Shown here: positions 54,144 to 63,175 of the stretch, piece by piece
How the letters are laid out: every line of letters starts with the position of its first letter
How positions within the stretch are numbered: the first letter of the stretch is position 1
Source: Thalassotalea sediminis
GTDB lineage: Bacteria > Pseudomonadota > Gammaproteobacteria > Enterobacterales > Alteromonadaceae
Direction: 5' to 3'
Assembly: GCF_030295915.1 (NCBI RefSeq)
Contig: NZ_AP027361.1
Location: forward strand, 372,001 to 436,000
Length of the DNA: 64,000 nt
Made by a program: the position numbers and the translations under genes
Notes under the pieces: model-generated
The model's database searches: none
What the model was told of the DNA's origin: nothing
The model's input: only the letters and a program-made list of their open reading frames with translations

Positions 54144-55955
54144 TCAGTTCACCGACAGCTGCCACACACTGACTGAACCTGAAATTTCATTACCAACAAT
54201 TAGCATTGCATCTTGTGTCGTAGTTGCTGGAATAAATTTCATCCCTTCTGGCGCTAAATCGCCCGTGATTTCAGCGTCTTCCGTAACACCTCTGTTAATA
54301 AAATAATCAACGAACTTTACGTTAAAAGGATTGGAGATGTCATAAACCATGATACCTGCCATACGCTCTAAGCCAATAAATGCGAGGGTTTTACCTGCCA
54401 CAACGCCAATGGTTAATGCTTCAGGCTCGGCGCCTTTTGCATCAGAACGTGTATCTCCTTCGTTGGCATCTTCGTCATTGTTAAATGCTTGACCATGGAT
54501 TGCAGAAGTAATGCGAACGACGTCATCACCAGAATCAAACACAAGGTTGCCATTTTGATCCCAAATTGAAAATGAACGAGCACCATAAGTGTATAACGCA
54601 TCATAATCGCCATCATTATCAATATCTCCTTTAACCACTGATACTTTTAATCGGCCAAGATCGTCATCATCATTATTAATTCCATCAAATGCAATTGGAT
54701 CTAATGTCAGATCTTCAACGCGAGACTCATCAAGGTAGGCTAAACAGCCATCATCTTCATCATATTCGATGCCACCATTGGCTAAACAAGATGTCTCATC
54801 TGTTGCATCAAAGAAATATTCTCTACCATCACCTTCATTGGCGGTTACGATAAAGTGAGCACCTTGCCAAGTGTAAGAGCTGACACTGTCAGGTTGATAC
54901 ATGCCATAGAGGTTTTGATATTGGCGCAAATTAATACCATTGTCTTTATCGGAGGCATCAATGAGATAATTTGACCAATCTTTAAAACCTAAGCCTTTTA
55001 CTGTCGTTATTTTATCTGTTGATAAGTCGACGATAGCGATACCGTTGTTTTCCTGCAGGCTAACATAAGCAAACTTACTATCATTTGATACTGCAACATA
55101 TTCAGGCTCTATATCCATCGCCACGGTCGTTGTTATCGTTTGCCCTTTGATTACACGACCTGAAGGATTTGGGAACATCATACCTTGTGACATCAATTCA
55201 ACTTTTTTAGTGTTATAGCTTTCAAACCCTAAATCAATTGCTGTATCTGCAACCACACCGTTGTTTACCGCAATGATTGAAATACTTCCTTGTGGATCAA
55301 CGGTATAATCACCACTAGGTTCACCTTCGTTGGCGACGACTATTTTGCTGCTATCAGGTGTGAAAGTAACCATGTCTGGTAAAAAGCCTGCCTCAATATT
55401 TTTTAAAAATACAGGAACAGCACCGCTAATATCATAAATAGCTATATGACCTTTTTCACCGGTTGTAGGTGCAGCAATGGCAACAGCAAGTAAATCATAT
55501 TTGTTGGAAATACTAATGCTATTAGCATCGCCAGTAGTATTGAGCGACAAGTCTATTTGCGATTGAATTGTCATGTTTGTGTTCGTCACAACGCCTTCTG
55601 CATCTTTAGTTAATATATTAGGATCTGCGTCTAAAAGTGATAGAACATCAACCGTTGCTTGATTGCTAGAACTATTAATCGCATAGATTAAGCCAGATTT
55701 ATTATGATATTGAACAATTTCAGCTGCGCCTTCAGGAGACTCTGCGTTAAGTACTGCGCGCGCAACTAGTTTTGGTGTTAAGTTAACAGTCGCACTATTG
55801 CCATCTTTACCGTCTTCGCCATCAGTCCCTTTTGGCCCTTGCGCACCGGTTGGCCCTGTAGAGCCATTTTTACCATCTTGTCCGTCATCGCCGTTACATG
55901 CCATTAGCATGGACAGTAATATTGTCGCGATGGAAAGTTGTTTTAACATTTTCAT
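54144..55955 (-). CDS. Choice-of-anchor I-type lipoprotein with collagen-like Gly-X-Y tail
   Basis: The product has 603 residues. The lipobox (LLSMLMAC) anchors it to a membrane. Directly after the cysteine comes a run of about eleven Gly-X-Y triplets (GDD GQD GKN GST GPT GAQ GPK and so on), a collagen-like stalk rich in Asp and Lys. The rest is a beta-propeller-like domain (EGEPSGDYTVDPQGSIS, YVAVSNDSKFAYVSLQENN, TANEGDGREYF, PEALTIGVVAGKTLAFIGLER) of the choice-of-anchor I group, which is related to phytase/phosphatase-like secreted proteins. Acidic Ca-binding-like loops (DGINNDDDD, DIDNDGDYD) are present. Activity unknown. Confidence 0.82.
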   Translation of the reverse strand: MKMLKQLSIATILLSMLMACNGDDGQDGKNGSTGPTGAQGPKGTDGEDGKDGNSATVNLTPKLVARAVLNAESPEGAAEIVQYHNKSGLIYAINSSSNQATVDVLSLLDADPNILTKDAEGVVTNTNMTIQSQIDLSLNTTGDANSISISNKYDLLAVAIAAPTTGEKGHIAIYDISGAVPVFLKNIEAGFLPDMVTFTPDSSKIVVANEGEPSGDYTVDPQGSISIIAVNNGVVADTAIDLGFESYNTKKVELMSQGMMFPNPSGRVIKGQTITTTVAMDIEPEYVAVSNDSKFAYVSLQENNGIAIVDLSTDKITTVKGLGFKDWSNYLIDASDKDNGINLRQYQNLYGMYQPDSVSSYTWQGAHFIVTANEGDGREYFFDATDETSCLANGGIEYDEDDGCLAYLDESRVEDLTLDPIAFDGINNDDDDLGRLKVSVVKGDIDNDGDYDALYTYGARSFSIWDQNGNLVFDSGDDVVRITSAIHGQAFNNDEDANEGDTRSDAKGAEPEALTIGVVAGKTLAFIGLERMAGIMVYDISNPFNVKFVDYFINRGVTEDAEITGDLAPEGMKFIPATTTQDAMLIVGNEISGSVSVWQLSVN

Positions 55956-56145
55956 TGTTATCTCTTTTAATGTAACGATCCCAATACTTTAGTGAAAACA
56001 CATGACAAATTTTTTGCATATTCATGAAGGTAAAATGACACTATTGATATGCACTGACACTAATAACAACGTGACAGAACACCATTTTTTTGTTTTATCC
56101 TCTGTTATAATCGCGCTAGTTATGTTGAAGAAGTACTAAATAGTT

Positions 56146-58659
56146 TTGTTACCAATAGAAGCCTTTATTTCCAAAATAAAAACAACACTTAGTAATCACC
56201 AGCGATTAGTGTTGCAAGCAGAGCCTGGTGCAGGAAAATCAACGGCAGTGCCTTTGGCATTGTTAAAAGCGGCTATTGTCGGTAATAAAAAAATAATCAT
56301 GCTAGAGCCTCGACGCGTTGCGGCGAAATCTATTGCGCATTATTTATCTGGATTATTAAATGAAGGCGTAGGACAAACCGTTGGTTATCAGGTTCGAAAT
56401 GAGCGTAGAGTTTCCAATGCGACACGTTTAGAAATTGTCACTGAAGGTGTGCTCACACGACGAATTCAACAAGATCCAGAGATCTCTGATATCGGATTAA
56501 TTATCTTTGATGAGTTTCATGAACGCTCGTTACATGCTGATTTAGCTTTAATGCTCGCCATAGAGGTTCAAGAAGCTTACAACGAATCATTAAAGCTATT
56601 AGTGATGTCAGCGACCATTGATACTGCATATATCGCTGATTATTTAGCACAAGCGCCAGTTATTAAATGCCCAGGTAGAACTTTTCCTGTAGATATTTAC
56701 TATGCAGGGCAACGCTCTCACTATATTTCCGAGCGGGTAATACAACAATTACAGCAACTTTTAGCAAACGATGTGACAGGCGATATTCTTGTTTTTTTGC
56801 CTGGACAGGGCGATATTAAACGTTGTATTGAGCTTGCAGAAGCATCGATAAATCAAGCAGTTTTATTGTTACCCTTATATGGTAGCTTGCCTTTAGCTGC
56901 GCAAGAAAAAGTATTGAATTTGTATAAAGGTTCTGCCACGCGCATTATTTTTTCAACCAATATTGCAGAAACTAGCTTAACAATTGAAGGTGTTACAACT
57001 GTTATTGATACCGGGTTAGAAAAAGTACTTACATTTGATGTAAAAAGTGGTTTATCTCGTCTGAGCACAGTAAATATTTCGAAGGCGTCCGCTGATCAAC
57101 GTGCAGGAAGAGCTGGGCGTGTACAAGCAGGACAGTGCATCCGATTGTGGTCTAATACTGAACATGCCATGCTGCAAGATTTCCAGCTGCCAGATATAGC
57201 GACCGCAGAGTTAACGGGGTTAACATTGGAGTTGTCTGCTTGGGGAATAACAAAGTATGAAGAAGCGAACTGGTTGTCTCGTCCGCCAAAGCATCATTTT
57301 GATGTTGCGTGCCAACTAAATCGAGCTTTGGGTTTCTTTGACGAAAATAATCGCGTCACAACACTGGGCAAACGAGCGCTAAACTTCGGTGTAGAACCAA
57401 GGTTAAGTAGTATGTTACTGCATTGCCAAAATAATACAGAGAAAGCGGTTGCTTGCTTACTGGCGGCGTTGTTGTCTGAAAGAGATATTCTAACGTCGTC
57501 GTATAGCGCAGATATTACTTTAAGGTTTCAGCTTTTAAGTGATCACCTAAGCGGCATTCGCTCTGTTACTAATATAAATAAAGGTGCGCTTGAGCAAGTG
57601 AAGAAACTTGCGCATAGTTTTGCCAATAAGCTATCTATTAGCCTTAACGCTGAGAAAATAGATATCTCAGTGTTTGAACAATGTGCTCCAAAGTTACTTT
57701 TTAATGCGTTTCCTGATCGTTTAGCGAAGGCAAGAAAAAGTGATGGAGAACGTTTTCTGTTAGCCAATGGGCGAGGTGTCTGTGTGCGTGAAGATGACAC
57801 ACTCAGAGCATCTGGTTGGCTAATTGTTTGTGATTGTGACGGTAAAAACAAAAATGGATTAATTTTTATGGCATTACCAATTTCAAAGACAGTAATGACA
57901 TCGATCACTGAAGATAAAGTAAAGGTTGAAACCAAGTATTGCTTAGATAACAAGAAAGAAAATATTTTAAGCCGAAAAATCGCGTATTACTATGCGCTTG
58001 TTCTTCACGAGGAAAATGTTGGTGTTGTTGAGCAAAAACAGTTAACGCAAAGCATTGGTGATATTTTAAAGCAAGAAGGGCTTCGATTTTTGAAGTGGAC
58101 CGAACGCTGTGAGGCTTGGTTGGCACGGGCCGAGTGGCTCAGTGCTCATAACAAGGAATTTCCAACATTATCAGAGCAACAGTTACTTGAGAATATCGGG
58201 CAGTGGCTAATACCTTATATTAGTCATGTACCATCACTTAAAGCTTTAAAACAGCTTGATATTTATGATTTATTAGTGGCCAATTTAGATTGGCAGCAAC
58301 AACAAATACTTAATGAACAAGCTCCAATAAACTATCTGACTCCCAGTAATAAAACTATTGCTATTCGTTATGATGCAGCACAAGGCCCTACCGTTGCGGT
58401 TGTCTTACAAGAAATGTTTGGTCAGCTTGAAACGCCTATGCTCGCGGGTCACACGGTTCCTTTGCGCTTTGAACTATTATCACCCGCTCGTAGGCCTATT
58501 CAAACCACCAGTGATTTGGCTCATTTTTGGCAAACGTCTTATTTTGACGTAGTTAAAGATATGCGTGGTAAATACCCCAAACATCGATGGCCTGAAAAAC
58601 CACTTGATGAAACACCGGGTCGTTCGGTAAAAGCCAAAAAGACAACGAGGGGCTGTTGA
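56146..58659 (+). CDS. hrpB: ATP-dependent helicase HrpB
   Basis: This 837-residue DEAH-type helicase has Walker A QAEPGAGKST, LEPRRVAAKSIA, the motif II box DEFHERS (DEFH, as usual in HrpB), SATID, ATRIIFSTNIAETSLTIEGV and QRAGRAGRVQAGQC. The C-terminal HrpB-specific domain ends RPIQTTSDLAHFWQTSY, PKHRWPEKP. The start is TTG 56146 (LPIEAF), the first possible codon after an in-frame stop; a clear ribosome site is lacking. The cellular substrate of HrpB is not known. Confidence 0.95.
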   Translation: MLPIEAFISKIKTTLSNHQRLVLQAEPGAGKSTAVPLALLKAAIVGNKKIIMLEPRRVAAKSIAHYLSGLLNEGVGQTVGYQVRNERRVSNATRLEIVTEGVLTRRIQQDPEISDIGLIIFDEFHERSLHADLALMLAIEVQEAYNESLKLLVMSATIDTAYIADYLAQAPVIKCPGRTFPVDIYYAGQRSHYISERVIQQLQQLLANDVTGDILVFLPGQGDIKRCIELAEASINQAVLLLPLYGSLPLAAQEKVLNLYKGSATRIIFSTNIAETSLTIEGVTTVIDTGLEKVLTFDVKSGLSRLSTVNISKASADQRAGRAGRVQAGQCIRLWSNTEHAMLQDFQLPDIATAELTGLTLELSAWGITKYEEANWLSRPPKHHFDVACQLNRALGFFDENNRVTTLGKRALNFGVEPRLSSMLLHCQNNTEKAVACLLAALLSERDILTSSYSADITLRFQLLSDHLSGIRSVTNINKGALEQVKKLAHSFANKLSISLNAEKIDISVFEQCAPKLLFNAFPDRLAKARKSDGERFLLANGRGVCVREDDTLRASGWLIVCDCDGKNKNGLIFMALPISKTVMTSITEDKVKVETKYCLDNKKENILSRKIAYYYALVLHEENVGVVEQKQLTQSIGDILKQEGLRFLKWTERCEAWLARAEWLSAHNKEFPTLSEQQLLENIGQWLIPYISHVPSLKALKQLDIYDLLVANLDWQQQQILNEQAPINYLTPSNKTIAIRYDAAQGPTVAVVLQEMFGQLETPMLAGHTVPLRFELLSPARRPIQTTSDLAHFWQTSYFDVVKDMRGKYPKHRWPEKPLDETPGRSVKAKKTTRGC

Positions 58660-59003
58660 TCTTTCGTGTTTATTTTTGCAGCAGTTTATTGGTATTTAGA
58701 CAAGGCATTGCGATTAATATGTGGTTACTCTACATGAAAAGCAATAACGACGTATAAATGACAAAGAGCGTTTAGTTCGAACAAAATTTAATCTAAAAAG
58801 AACAATAGGCCCTAATCATTAGAGTAGAAATAAAATTAGTGCTTAGTGAAAATTTATACATTCTTTCTTCTATGTGTCGCTATTATTGTGCTTTCTTTAA
58901 GGGTAGTTTGCTATTTTTTGACCATTTGTTACTATTTGAATAGTAAGAGTTCTAATTGTTTTTTCTATTAAATATGCACTTAGGAGCGATTTAGCTTAAT
59001 ATT
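58660..59003. other. Intergenic region before the AblB-like gene
   Basis: This 344-bp AT-rich spacer has one notable element, the perfect inverted repeat at 58929-58946. A TTGACC at 58918-58923 could act as a -35 box, but its -10 is weak. No small gene or terminator was convincing. Confidence 0.45.
58929..58946. promoter_or_regulatory. Perfect inverted repeat upstream of the AblB-like gene
   Basis: Arms TTACTATT and AATAGTAA (8 bp) are separated by TG, about 57 bp upstream of the start codon. It overlaps the region downstream of a TTGACC -35-like box, a position suited to repression by a dimeric regulator. Confidence 0.4.
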
Positions 59004-59822
59004 ATGAGTATAAAACCGTTGAGTTTTGAAGAGTTAGCCAAGGAAGAAAATATAGACTTTGTTTATGATACAGAAGCAAACACTTTACTCGTTGATGATT
59101 TAGGTACTATTGATTTATCAGTATTTGTAGAAATGGTCATGCGCTACTGTTATCAAAAAAATGCGGCAAAAATCAGTATCAAAGTTAAGGAATCACAAGC
59201 AATTTATTTTTTTCAACATGGCTTTAAAGTTGAAGCGTCAATCATGGCTTACTATGGCTTACAAGATGCTTTTTATGTTGTTTATTACCTTGACGATAAA
59301 CACCACAAAAATCATCTCTCCAGCATTCATGATAAAGTCCTTGAAAAAGCCTACATAAGCCGAAAAAATAAATTAACTGATTTTAATTTTGACCGGGTAA
59401 CTGTTGGGACTAACACTGTTCGTAGTAACGTGGAAAGTAAAGATAAGTTGATTTTTACTGGCAGAGAACACGGCACAACAGAGCATGATAGTCACCACAA
59501 ATTTTTTGCGCAATCAAACGACAAAATTGTGGCAACAGCAACCGCAATTTATGATGAATCACAGCAAGTTGTTGAATTTTCAGATTTCATTGTTAGTGCT
59601 GAGTTTGACGTCTGGCAGTTACTTAAAAACTTATTGGCAGAGATGGAAAGCTATTTTAAAGAACGAGATTGCACCACTGCGTTTACCATTGTGCCTGCCA
59701 GTAGCCTAGCAATAAATGCTATATGTGTTGAACAAGGGTTTGAGTTTGGTGGGCGTTTAAAAAATGAATCGCTGGTAGATGGTGAACTCGACAGCCTGAA
59801 TACGTGGTTTAAACGATTATAG
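59004..59822 (+). CDS. AblB-like beta-lysine N6-acetyltransferase (GNAT family)
   Basis: The product has 272 residues, the AblB/YodP length. The N-terminal half has FFQHGFKVEASIMAYYGLQDAF, and the C-terminal half ends AINAICVEQGFEFGGRLKNES ... LNTWFKRL. This corresponds to the family's end, in which a motif of the form N-A-x-x-x-x-x-GY-x-x-GG-x-L is followed by MNxWxK. AblB acetylates beta-lysine to the osmolyte N-epsilon-acetyl-beta-lysine. Its usual partner AblA is not adjacent, and glnD follows after 8 bp. The family call is from pattern memory, and substrate is inferred. Confidence 0.65.
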   Translation: MSIKPLSFEELAKEENIDFVYDTEANTLLVDDLGTIDLSVFVEMVMRYCYQKNAAKISIKVKESQAIYFFQHGFKVEASIMAYYGLQDAFYVVYYLDDKHHKNHLSSIHDKVLEKAYISRKNKLTDFNFDRVTVGTNTVRSNVESKDKLIFTGREHGTTEHDSHHKFFAQSNDKIVATATAIYDESQQVVEFSDFIVSAEFDVWQLLKNLLAEMESYFKERDCTTAFTIVPASSLAINAICVEQGFEFGGRLKNESLVDGELDSLNTWFKRL

Positions 59823-59830
59823 AGAATTCA

Positions 59831-62404
59831 ATGAATTTCAACACATTACCGGATGCTTTAACACTAAAGTCAGTGATTAAAGAAAAAGACGAGGGGTTAA
59901 ACCGTCGTTTTATGACTGATGCAATTCAAGAGCTATTAACCGAACGAGCTGCCTTTTTTGATCAACTATTGACAGAACTATGGCGCTTTTATGGGTTGTC
60001 AGATACAACAATTTCTTTAAATGCAGTTGGTGGTTATGGCAGAGCCTCTTTGCATCCTGGCTCTGATATTGATTTAGCGATTATCATAGACAAAAAGATT
60101 AATAAACAACAGCAAGAAGCATTATCTGAATTTCTCACAAAATTGTGGGATCTAGGTGCTGATATTGGTCATTCTGTTAGAACCTTAGACGAGGCAAAAA
60201 AGCAGGCAAAACATGATGTAACGATAGCAACGAATTTATTGGACATAAGAAATCTGGCAGGTCCAACACATCATGCAACGACAATTCACGATTTCATGCA
60301 TAGTGAGTCTATTTGGTCTCATCAACGTTTCTTTGAAGAAAAGCTGGCTGAACAAAAAGCAAGACACGTTAAGGCAAAAAACACCGCGTTGTTTTTAGAA
60401 CCGAACTTAAAGAACAATCCTGGAGGAATGCGTGATGTACAAAGTATCTTGTGGGTTGCGCAAAAATTTTATGGCTTAGGTTATGCCGAAGTGTTTAACG
60501 GCACCAAACTGTTACTTACTGATGAAAAAATTGAGCTAAAAGAAGCGTTTGACTTCGTCTGTCGCGTCCGTTGGGCATTGCATACCATGGCTGAATCCTC
60601 TGTTGAACAGTTGTTATTCGAATACCAGGCGGATGTTGCCAAGATGCTTGGTTTTGGTGATGGAGAGAACAGCCAACAAGCGATAGAGCGTATGATGCGG
60701 CAATTGTTTAGAGCAATGACTAGGATCCGCGAATTAAACCAATTAATTCTTGATACGCTCATTATAGAACATACGCCTAAGAGCCTTGGCGATAAAGTGA
60801 AGCAGCTTGATAGTGGTTTTAGACGTGTAGGCTGTTTAATTGATGTAGAAGATAGAAATCTTTTCATAGAAAAGAAACAAGTTATTCGCATGTTTAGATT
60901 AATTTCTGACATTGATGCAGTGACCGGTATTACACCAAAGACATTACGAGCGTTAAGAAATGTTAGGCGCTCATTACTTGGTGAACTACAAGATTATCAA
61001 GGTTGTAGAGACGAGTTTATCGAATTGTTGTCTAAAACTGATGGCTTTGAGCAAGCATTGGGGCTGATGCACCGCTATGGTATTTTGTCGGTCTATTTTT
61101 CACACTGGCAGTTAATTGAAGGGCAAATGCAGTTTGATATGCATAACGCCTACACAGTTGATGAACACGCCTTTAAGGCATTGGCTTATTTAGGAGCCTT
61201 TGAAAAATATCATGAACATGACAGCTTACCTGTTAAAGCCTATCAAAGGTTACCTGACAAATTGCCCCTGCGACTAGCGACCTTGTGTCATCACTTGTCT
61301 GGTAGACAAACCGATGAAGATCATGAATTAAGTGCAATGCAAGCAAAGGAGTTTGCGACTTTTCATCAGTTGGATGAACGTTCCATTCAATTAGTTTTTT
61401 GGTTAGTTAAAAATCAAACTTTGATGCTTGATGTGTGTAAACAAAGCGATCTAAATGATCCGGCTATCTTTCAGAAAGTCGTAAAGTCTATCTCATCACA
61501 GGAAAAGCTTGATGCGTTACTTTGTTTTACCGTGGCGGATTTAATGGCAACTAATGAAAGTGCGTGGAATCCTTGGATCGAATATCAACTTTCTTTATTG
61601 TACAAAGGCTTGAAGAAAGTGATTGCTAAAGGAACAGGTAATGTTTTTGAGGCGAGAACTTTAATCAGTGATAAAAAAGCAATAGCTAAAAGTCAGTTAC
61701 ACCGTGATATTGATATTACCAATGTAGAAAAGTGGTGGAAGAAACTACCGAGTGAGTTTTTCACCGCTAATTGTGTTGAGCATATCGTTGAAATTACAGA
61801 AAAAATAATTAATAACTGGCATGAACAACATCATGTTTTTTTATGTCAGTCAAATGATCTTGGCTTTACTACCTTAGTTGTTTACACGCCAGATAGAGAT
61901 CAACTTTTCTCTGATATTTTTAAAGTGTTATCAAAAGCAAAACTTCGGGTAAAAGAAGCGAATATGCTTACGACTGAAGACGATTATGTGATTGAGGTCT
62001 TCCAGCTCTTAAGTGAAAGTGATGACGTGGTTGATGATGAATATCGACTCAATACCGTTGTTGACCGTGTAAGTGAAATACTCGATACAGGGGATACGGG
62101 TAAAGCGATTAAAGCACCAATGTATGTGGAGACATTTGAGCAAGAGCCCATTATCGAAGTATTGTCTTATCCCGATAAAGACAAGTCGTTAATTAAAATT
62201 AATGCCTTGGATGATCCTGGCTATATAGAGCAAATATGCCAAGTATTTAATGAGCATGGCTTTACGATACATTCTGCGAAAATTAGTCAATTGGGTGAAT
62301 GCAATGATAATGTTTTCTTGATCTCTAACAGTGATGACCAACCGCTATTGAATCATACCAAGGAAGAAATTGTAAAACTGATAGAAGATAAAATATCGTT
62401 GTAA
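59831..62404 (+). CDS. glnD: GlnD-like uridylyltransferase with altered HD site
   Basis: The product has 857 residues (890 in E. coli). Domains in order are the nucleotidyltransferase core (VGGYGRASLHPGSDIDLAII, with the catalytic Asp pair), the NPGGMRDVQSILWVA helix, an HD-domain region and two C-terminal ACT domains (LVVYTPDRDQLFSDIF; LIKINALDDPGYIEQICQVF). In the HD region E. coli has HDIAKGRGGDHS; here the matching segment reads HHLSGRQTDEDHE, so the metal-binding Asp is replaced by His488. Uridylyl-removing activity may be lost. It normally modifies the PII protein in nitrogen control. Confidence 0.9.
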   Translation: MNFNTLPDALTLKSVIKEKDEGLNRRFMTDAIQELLTERAAFFDQLLTELWRFYGLSDTTISLNAVGGYGRASLHPGSDIDLAIIIDKKINKQQQEALSEFLTKLWDLGADIGHSVRTLDEAKKQAKHDVTIATNLLDIRNLAGPTHHATTIHDFMHSESIWSHQRFFEEKLAEQKARHVKAKNTALFLEPNLKNNPGGMRDVQSILWVAQKFYGLGYAEVFNGTKLLLTDEKIELKEAFDFVCRVRWALHTMAESSVEQLLFEYQADVAKMLGFGDGENSQQAIERMMRQLFRAMTRIRELNQLILDTLIIEHTPKSLGDKVKQLDSGFRRVGCLIDVEDRNLFIEKKQVIRMFRLISDIDAVTGITPKTLRALRNVRRSLLGELQDYQGCRDEFIELLSKTDGFEQALGLMHRYGILSVYFSHWQLIEGQMQFDMHNAYTVDEHAFKALAYLGAFEKYHEHDSLPVKAYQRLPDKLPLRLATLCHHLSGRQTDEDHELSAMQAKEFATFHQLDERSIQLVFWLVKNQTLMLDVCKQSDLNDPAIFQKVVKSISSQEKLDALLCFTVADLMATNESAWNPWIEYQLSLLYKGLKKVIAKGTGNVFEARTLISDKKAIAKSQLHRDIDITNVEKWWKKLPSEFFTANCVEHIVEITEKIINNWHEQHHVFLCQSNDLGFTTLVVYTPDRDQLFSDIFKVLSKAKLRVKEANMLTTEDDYVIEVFQLLSESDDVVDDEYRLNTVVDRVSEILDTGDTGKAIKAPMYVETFEQEPIIEVLSYPDKDKSLIKINALDDPGYIEQICQVFNEHGFTIHSAKISQLGECNDNVFLISNSDDQPLLNHTKEEIVKLIEDKISL

Positions 62405-62431
62405 GATCAAGTAACGTTTTTACTTGATCTT
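62403..62431 (+). terminator. Hairpin after glnD
   Basis: A perfect 12-bp stem (AAGATCAAGTAA / TTACTTGATCTT) with loop CGTTT directly overlaps the stop codon. Only a short T run follows (ATTT). Confidence 0.6.
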
Positions 62432-62504
62432 ATTTCGCGCGATTATCTGGATTTAAAAGGCTTGCTGGTGCGTGTTATAAACCTAGTAATTAACGCCCGA
62501 GTGA

Positions 62505-62999
62505 TTAAGAGTGTTTATTAACCTCAGCGCTGGCTTGCATTAAGTCCAATTCTAGCATCGGTGAAGCGTCTATTTCATTGGCGTCCATCATTGTTGCGAT
62601 ACGCTGCATAGAGGAAAGCAGTAACGACTGTTCCCATTGTTCTAAATGACAAAATTTTTGAATGAAATGTTGTTGCAAAGGTTGTGGGGCGTTAATCAGA
62701 CTATTCCTACCACTGTCAGATAAAAATAATGTGACTCTTCGCTTGTCTTCCGTACTTCGGATGCGCTCGATAAAGCCTCTACTTTCTAACCTATCAAGTA
62801 TATTTGTTACCGTAGCCGCACTTAAATTAATCGACTTAGCTATCTGACTTGCTGTCACACCTTTAATGCGTGCAATTTCTTGCATAATTAAAAGTTGGGG
62901 ACCCGTTAGGCCAGCAGATTTGTTTAATTGCTTTGAATGCAAATCAATCGCTCTTATTACTCTTCTGATCGCAACGAGTAGTTCTTCGTATTTTTCCAT
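62505..62999 (-). CDS. MarR-family transcriptional regulator
   Basis: The product has 164 residues with a MarR winged helix: LTGPQLLIMQEIARIKGVTASQIAKSI, recognition helix AATVTNILDRLESRGFIER and a wing with STEDKRRVTLFLS. The opening (LLVAIRRVIRAIDLHSKQLNKSAGLTGPQ) resembles the EctR/CosR group that responds to salt and controls compatible-solute genes; this subgroup call is tentative. It lies convergent with glnD and about 2.7 kb from the AblB-like gene. Confidence 0.85.
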   Translation of the reverse strand: MEKYEELLVAIRRVIRAIDLHSKQLNKSAGLTGPQLLIMQEIARIKGVTASQIAKSINLSAATVTNILDRLESRGFIERIRSTEDKRRVTLFLSDSGRNSLINAPQPLQQHFIQKFCHLEQWEQSLLLSSMQRIATMMDANEIDASPMLELDLMQASAEVNKHS

Positions 63000-63175
63000 A
63001 GCAAAAACTTCGATTATTTAACGTTGTGGTAGCTTATACATTTCTTTTAATGTTGCATAGTAATAAGCGATGAAATTAGCTCGTTTGCTTGAATAATTAC
63101 CACTTAAGCATATGAAAGCATAGTTAGCTAGTTTACAATAATCGTTTATTTTAAATGTTTTAACTTGCAGATTTT

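Noticed and set aside
57543..57953. 136-codon minus-strand frame inside hrpB
   Set aside because: Shadow frame opposite hrpB without a start context.
60481..60912. 143-codon minus-strand frame inside glnD
   Set aside because: Antisense shadow of a clear domain region of glnD.
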